Source: Synechococcus sp. SB0662_bin_14 (GTDB taxonomy: Bacteria; Cyanobacteriota; Cyanobacteriia; PCC-6307; Cyanobiaceae). From it: 64,000 nucleotides of DNA. The stretch lies in contig VXNS01000066.1 in the NCBI GenBank assembly GCA_009840445.1, positions 1 through 64,000 on the forward strand, written 5' to 3'. Positions 61,310-64,000 of the stretch are shown here, piece by piece (position 1 is the stretch's first letter; the number at the start of each line of letters is the position of its first letter). Made by a program: the position numbers and the translations under genes. A model generated the notes under the pieces. That model saw only the letters and a program-made list of their open reading frames with translations, was not told the origin of the DNA and searched no databases.

Positions 61310-62487
61310 GTGACTGGGGTGGGGGGATGTTGGTGCTCGGTGGGGTTGTTGTTGGCCTGCTGGCACTGCTGGAGTTGGGTCATCGCCTCCGCCCCGCCAG
61401 TCCGCTGCGCCTGGAGCCGGGGCCATGGCGGCTGCGCGTGGACGAGAACCAGGTGCGGGTGCAGATGCAGGTGACCCTGGTCAACACCCATGCCCGCAAG
61501 GAAGTGATGCTCATCCGGCTCCGGGCCGAGCCCACCATGCTGGCCACCCGGGCAGTGGACGGCATCAACGTGAAGATACGGATCGTGCCGGATCATCCCG
61601 ATGTTGAGTCCCGCCCGGACGGCTATTGGCCCGTCTCCATTTTGAAACCCCGACAGCCCCTGGCCGCCCGGATGGACCTGGTGCTGACTGGCGCCGGTCT
61701 GGGGAGCCTTCAAGCCCTGTGGCTGGAGATTGGCTGGCTGGCCTACGGACCGTTCGGCCGTCTCCGCCAGCGCCATGGTCTGGTGATCCCCATCGCCAGG
61801 CCGACTGCCAACCCGCAGCCGGCCTGGCGTCAAGGGTCGGGTTATCAGGTGCTGCCCCTGGCCACCCACCTGCTGGGCTGGCTGGACGATCCCCTCCAGG
61901 TGCTGCTGCGCTACGCTGAACCCCATCTCCAGCCGGGGGACGTGGTGGCCCTTGCGGAAACCCCCTTGGCCGTGATGCAGGGGCGCTACCGCCTGGGCAC
62001 AACCGTGGAGCCCTCCTGTCTGGCGCGGCAGTTGTGTCGGGTGTTTCATCCCCACAGCAGCCTGGCCACCGCCTGCGGTCTTCAGGCCCTCATTGATCTG
62101 GTGGGTCCTGCACGGGTGCTTTGCGCATGGCTGGGGGGCGTCCTGTTGCGGCTGCTGGGCATCCGCGGCGGCTTCTACCACCTGGCGGGGGAGCAGGCGC
62201 GCCTCATCGACGACCTCACCGGCACCATTCCCCCCTACGACCGCACCATTGTTCTGGGACCGGAGGGGAGCCGCACCACGGCCACTAAGCTGGCTCGGGC
62301 CATGGGGCACCCCGTGGTGGTGGTGGACGTGAACGACCTGGGGCGGGTTAAAGTCGTTGCCGCCAGTGGTGGCGTGGATCCGGCCCTCGTTCATCAAGCT
62401 CTGGCGGCCAATCCCGCCGGCAACGCCAACGAGGGCACCCCCCTGGTGATCATCCGCCCCTCCCCCGTCGCGGAGCCCCGGCCATGA
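61306..62487 (+). CDS. F420-0:gamma-glutamyl ligase-like (CofE-related) protein
   Basis: 393 residues. A membrane helix at the N-terminus (about 7-25), a beta-rich domain (VQMQVTLVNTHARKEVMLIRLRA), and the CofE-like part with LQPGDVVALAETPLAVMQGRY and IVLGPEGSRTTATKLARAMG. CofE adds glutamates to F420 in methanogens and actinobacteria. Cyanobacterial homologues are common but their substrate is unsettled. Overlaps neighbours on both sides by ATGA. Confidence 0.83.
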   Translation: MSDWGGGMLVLGGVVVGLLALLELGHRLRPASPLRLEPGPWRLRVDENQVRVQMQVTLVNTHARKEVMLIRLRAEPTMLATRAVDGINVKIRIVPDHPDVESRPDGYWPVSILKPRQPLAARMDLVLTGAGLGSLQALWLEIGWLAYGPFGRLRQRHGLVIPIARPTANPQPAWRQGSGYQVLPLATHLLGWLDDPLQVLLRYAEPHLQPGDVVALAETPLAVMQGRYRLGTTVEPSCLARQLCRVFHPHSSLATACGLQALIDLVGPARVLCAWLGGVLLRLLGIRGGFYHLAGEQARLIDDLTGTIPPYDRTIVLGPEGSRTTATKLARAMGHPVVVVDVNDLGRVKVVAASGGVDPALVHQALAANPAGNANEGTPLVIIRPSPVAEPRP

Positions 62488-63641
62488 CCCCCGTTCAAGA
62501 CATGCTGCCCCAGGGTCCGGCGACGGGACACCAGCCGCCCCTCAAACTGCGGTCCCTGGCCATTGCGGATCTGGGTGGCCTCACGGGGGATCTGATCGGA
62601 GACGACCGGACCCTCTGGAGCCGTGTGCTCCTGGCCACGGTGCGGGACCGCTGGCTGGGCCGCCTGCTTCCCGGTCGCCAGCCCGCGCCGCTCCTGCTCA
62701 CCGCTCGGCACAACGGCATGATTCAGGGCCTGGTGATGGCGCTGGCGGACAACCGCAGCGGAAGCTGCTGGAGCTTGCACAAGCTTTGCCTGGCGGAACC
62801 ACTGCCCCGGGAGTCTCGCCGCACCGTCGCCCTGGCCCTGGTGCGCCATGTGATTGCCGTCGCACCCAAGGCCCGCTGCTGGTTTGCCCGCTGCTGGACC
62901 ACCGATTCCCTGCGGCTGCCGTTGTTGCGGGAAGCCGGTTTTCAGCCGTTGCTCCAGCAAAGCATCTGGCGCCTGGATCCCGCCGCCACCACCGGTTGGC
63001 CCCGAACCGCGACGGCCCCGGCGGGCTATCGCCGGCTGCTTTGGGATCGGAGCCAGGCCCCGTCGCTGCTGCACCTGGACAACGCCACCACCCCCACCCA
63101 GTTGCGCCACCTGCTGGAGAGCAGCAGCGGTGATCTCCGGCAAGCAACCGTGGGTGGCGTGCTACTGGAAAGCCACAGGGGAGAGCTGGCGGCGGCGCTG
63201 CGCTTCCAACGGCTGCACCCCCAGTTGCCGCCGCGATTGTCCGTTGTGGTCCACCCTGGCCATGAACACCTGTACGGACCGCCCCTGCAAGCCGAGTTGG
63301 CGCGCCTGCTGGATCTGGCCCCACGGTTTGGCGTACGCATGAATGCCAAAGACTGGCGCCTGCGCTGTGATCAGGGGCAATCCCGGCGGCAGCAGTGGCT
63401 CGCTGCACTGGGATTGGACTGCCTGGGGGACGAACTGCTGCTGGCCCGCAGCATCTGGCGACGGCAACTGCACCCCGCCCAAAGCCGGGTGCGACACTGG
63501 CTCCAGGAGGCCCCTCGGCAACTGGCCCCCAGGGGCGGCCGTCCCATTCCCGACATGAGCTCAGCCCATGGGTCACCATGGCGTCAGCGCCGCTGTTGTC
63601 CCCATGGCTGCCTTGCCCTGGACCCCGGAACTTCGCCGTAG
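62484..63641 (+). CDS. Conserved hypothetical protein, GNAT-like
   Basis: 385 residues. The N-terminal half has a GNAT-type strand/helix order (LRSLAIADLGGL, LLLTARHNGMIQGLVMALADN, RRTVALALVRHVI, LPLLREAGFQPLLQ). A second half (about 200-300) repeats a similar layout, suggesting a double acetyltransferase fold. No acetyl-CoA motif is clear. It sits between the CofE-like gene and nadC, overlapping both (the 3' end by 38 bp). Function unknown. Confidence 0.72.
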   Translation: MTPVQDMLPQGPATGHQPPLKLRSLAIADLGGLTGDLIGDDRTLWSRVLLATVRDRWLGRLLPGRQPAPLLLTARHNGMIQGLVMALADNRSGSCWSLHKLCLAEPLPRESRRTVALALVRHVIAVAPKARCWFARCWTTDSLRLPLLREAGFQPLLQQSIWRLDPAATTGWPRTATAPAGYRRLLWDRSQAPSLLHLDNATTPTQLRHLLESSSGDLRQATVGGVLLESHRGELAAALRFQRLHPQLPPRLSVVVHPGHEHLYGPPLQAELARLLDLAPRFGVRMNAKDWRLRCDQGQSRRQQWLAALGLDCLGDELLLARSIWRRQLHPAQSRVRHWLQEAPRQLAPRGGRPIPDMSSAHGSPWRQRRCCPHGCLALDPGTSP

Positions 63642-64000
63642 CCTGGAGCGCTGGCTGCAGGAAGCCCTGGGCCGCGGGGATCTCAGCGCCCCCGCTGTGG
63701 GAGACGTGCAGGGTGATGCCCTGGGGCTTGCGAAGGAGGCGGGCCGCTTCTGCGGTGGCCCACTGGCCGCGGAGTTGTTCCACCTGCTGAACCCGGCGGT
63801 GCAGGTGCAGGTGCTCGTGGCGGACGGAGACGCCGTGGCGCCGGGCACCGAACTGCTGCGGCTCCACGGCCCTGCCGCAGCCCTCCTGGCGGGGGAACGG
63901 GTGGCCCTGAACCTGGCCATGCGCCTGTCGGGCGTGGCCACGGCCACAGCCCGTCTGGTGGCGCAACTGGCGGGCAGCGGCATCCACTTGGTGGACACCC
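63604..64000 (+). CDS. nadC: Nicotinate-nucleotide pyrophosphorylase (partial, 3' end beyond window)
   Basis: The first 132 codons of quinolinate phosphoribosyltransferase, which makes NaMN for NAD. It reads MAALPWTPELRRSLERWL, EALGRGDLS, then the N-terminal beta-barrel (VLVADGDAVAPGTELLRLHG) and the signature ERVALNLAMRLSGVATATA. The start at 63604 overlaps the preceding gene by 38 bp in another frame. The window ends inside the catalytic barrel. Confidence 0.92.
   Translation, partial: MAALPWTPELRRSLERWLQEALGRGDLSAPAVGDVQGDALGLAKEAGRFCGGPLAAELFHLLNPAVQVQVLVADGDAVAPGTELLRLHGPAAALLAGERVALNLAMRLSGVATATARLVAQLAGSGIHLVDT

Overview
The window is chromosomal DNA of a cyanobacterium of the marine picocyanobacterial (Synechococcus/Prochlorococcus) type. 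Marker genes are psaD (photosystem I), psbV (cytochrome c-550), plant-type ferredoxin petF, PAM68, the photosystem II S4-domain protein, the DUF1818/DUF3685/DUF92 families, cyanobacterial gshA and an unsplit dnaE. The DNA is G+C-rich (mostly well above 55 % by eye). A secreted tandem-Cache protein followed by a decayed autotransporter barrel (54.7-56.7 kb) is the kind of accessory content I associate with sponge-symbiont Synechococcus ('Candidatus Synechococcus spongiarum'). That genus-level guess is inference from content, not a database result.

Layout. 0-4.2 kb: ATP synthase epsilon/beta (minus strand) diverging from groES-groEL, with a CIRCE operator between them. 4.2-12.3 kb: a small hypothetical, tRNA-Cys, an LpxB-related protein, a CbiX-type chelatase, an RNase D-like exonuclease, a winged-helix-like protein, a CCB2/CCB4-type factor, a secreted amidase-like protein, hemF and mrp. 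12.3-21.6 kb: a tight plus-strand run rodA - histidine-kinase-like - psaD - trpE - gshA - ppc with ATGA-type overlaps. 21.6-29.3 kb: GNAT protein, tRNA-Arg, recF, a pilin-like small protein, a 39-residue gene with a possible NtcA box, thiC with a TPP riboswitch, rpoZ-DUF1818-HEAT operon, rnz, psbV and petF. 29.5-40.5 kb: serA, S4-domain protein, tRNA-Val, a methyltransferase, ruvA, rpsO, PAM68, dnaE, the DUF92 phytyl-phosphate-kinase-like protein and a group 3 sigma factor. 40.6-48 kb: aspartate aminotransferase, VOC protein, family 4 UDG, a phosphoribosyltransferase, pilM-N-O, pyrD and rnhA. 48-54.5 kb: a probable ncRNA, then clpB2-secE-nusG-rplK-rplA-rplJ-rplL on the minus strand. 54.7-64 kb: Cache protein, autotransporter pseudogene, an epimerase-like protein, hisA, a Fur-family regulator and a coupled run DUF3685 - PSI accumulation factor - CofE-like - GNAT-like - nadC (cut by the window end).

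Most of the window is ordinary core genome: energy (ATP synthase, photosystems, ferredoxin), translation and transcription, and amino-acid, cofactor and nucleotide biosynthesis. The parts that deserve a second look are: (i) the rplL-rnhA intergenic region (about 48.06-48.18 kb), with a strong terminator preceded by three perfectly complementary segment pairs in crossing order; (ii) the 39-residue gene at 23.8 kb with its own Shine-Dalgarno, terminator and a perfect GTA-N8-TAC palindrome; (iii) an apparent duplication of the N-terminal membrane unit of RodA; (iv) the Cache/autotransporter patch with repeated frame changes. I found no CRISPR array, insertion sequence, prophage or obvious defence system, and no clear new multi-gene system.
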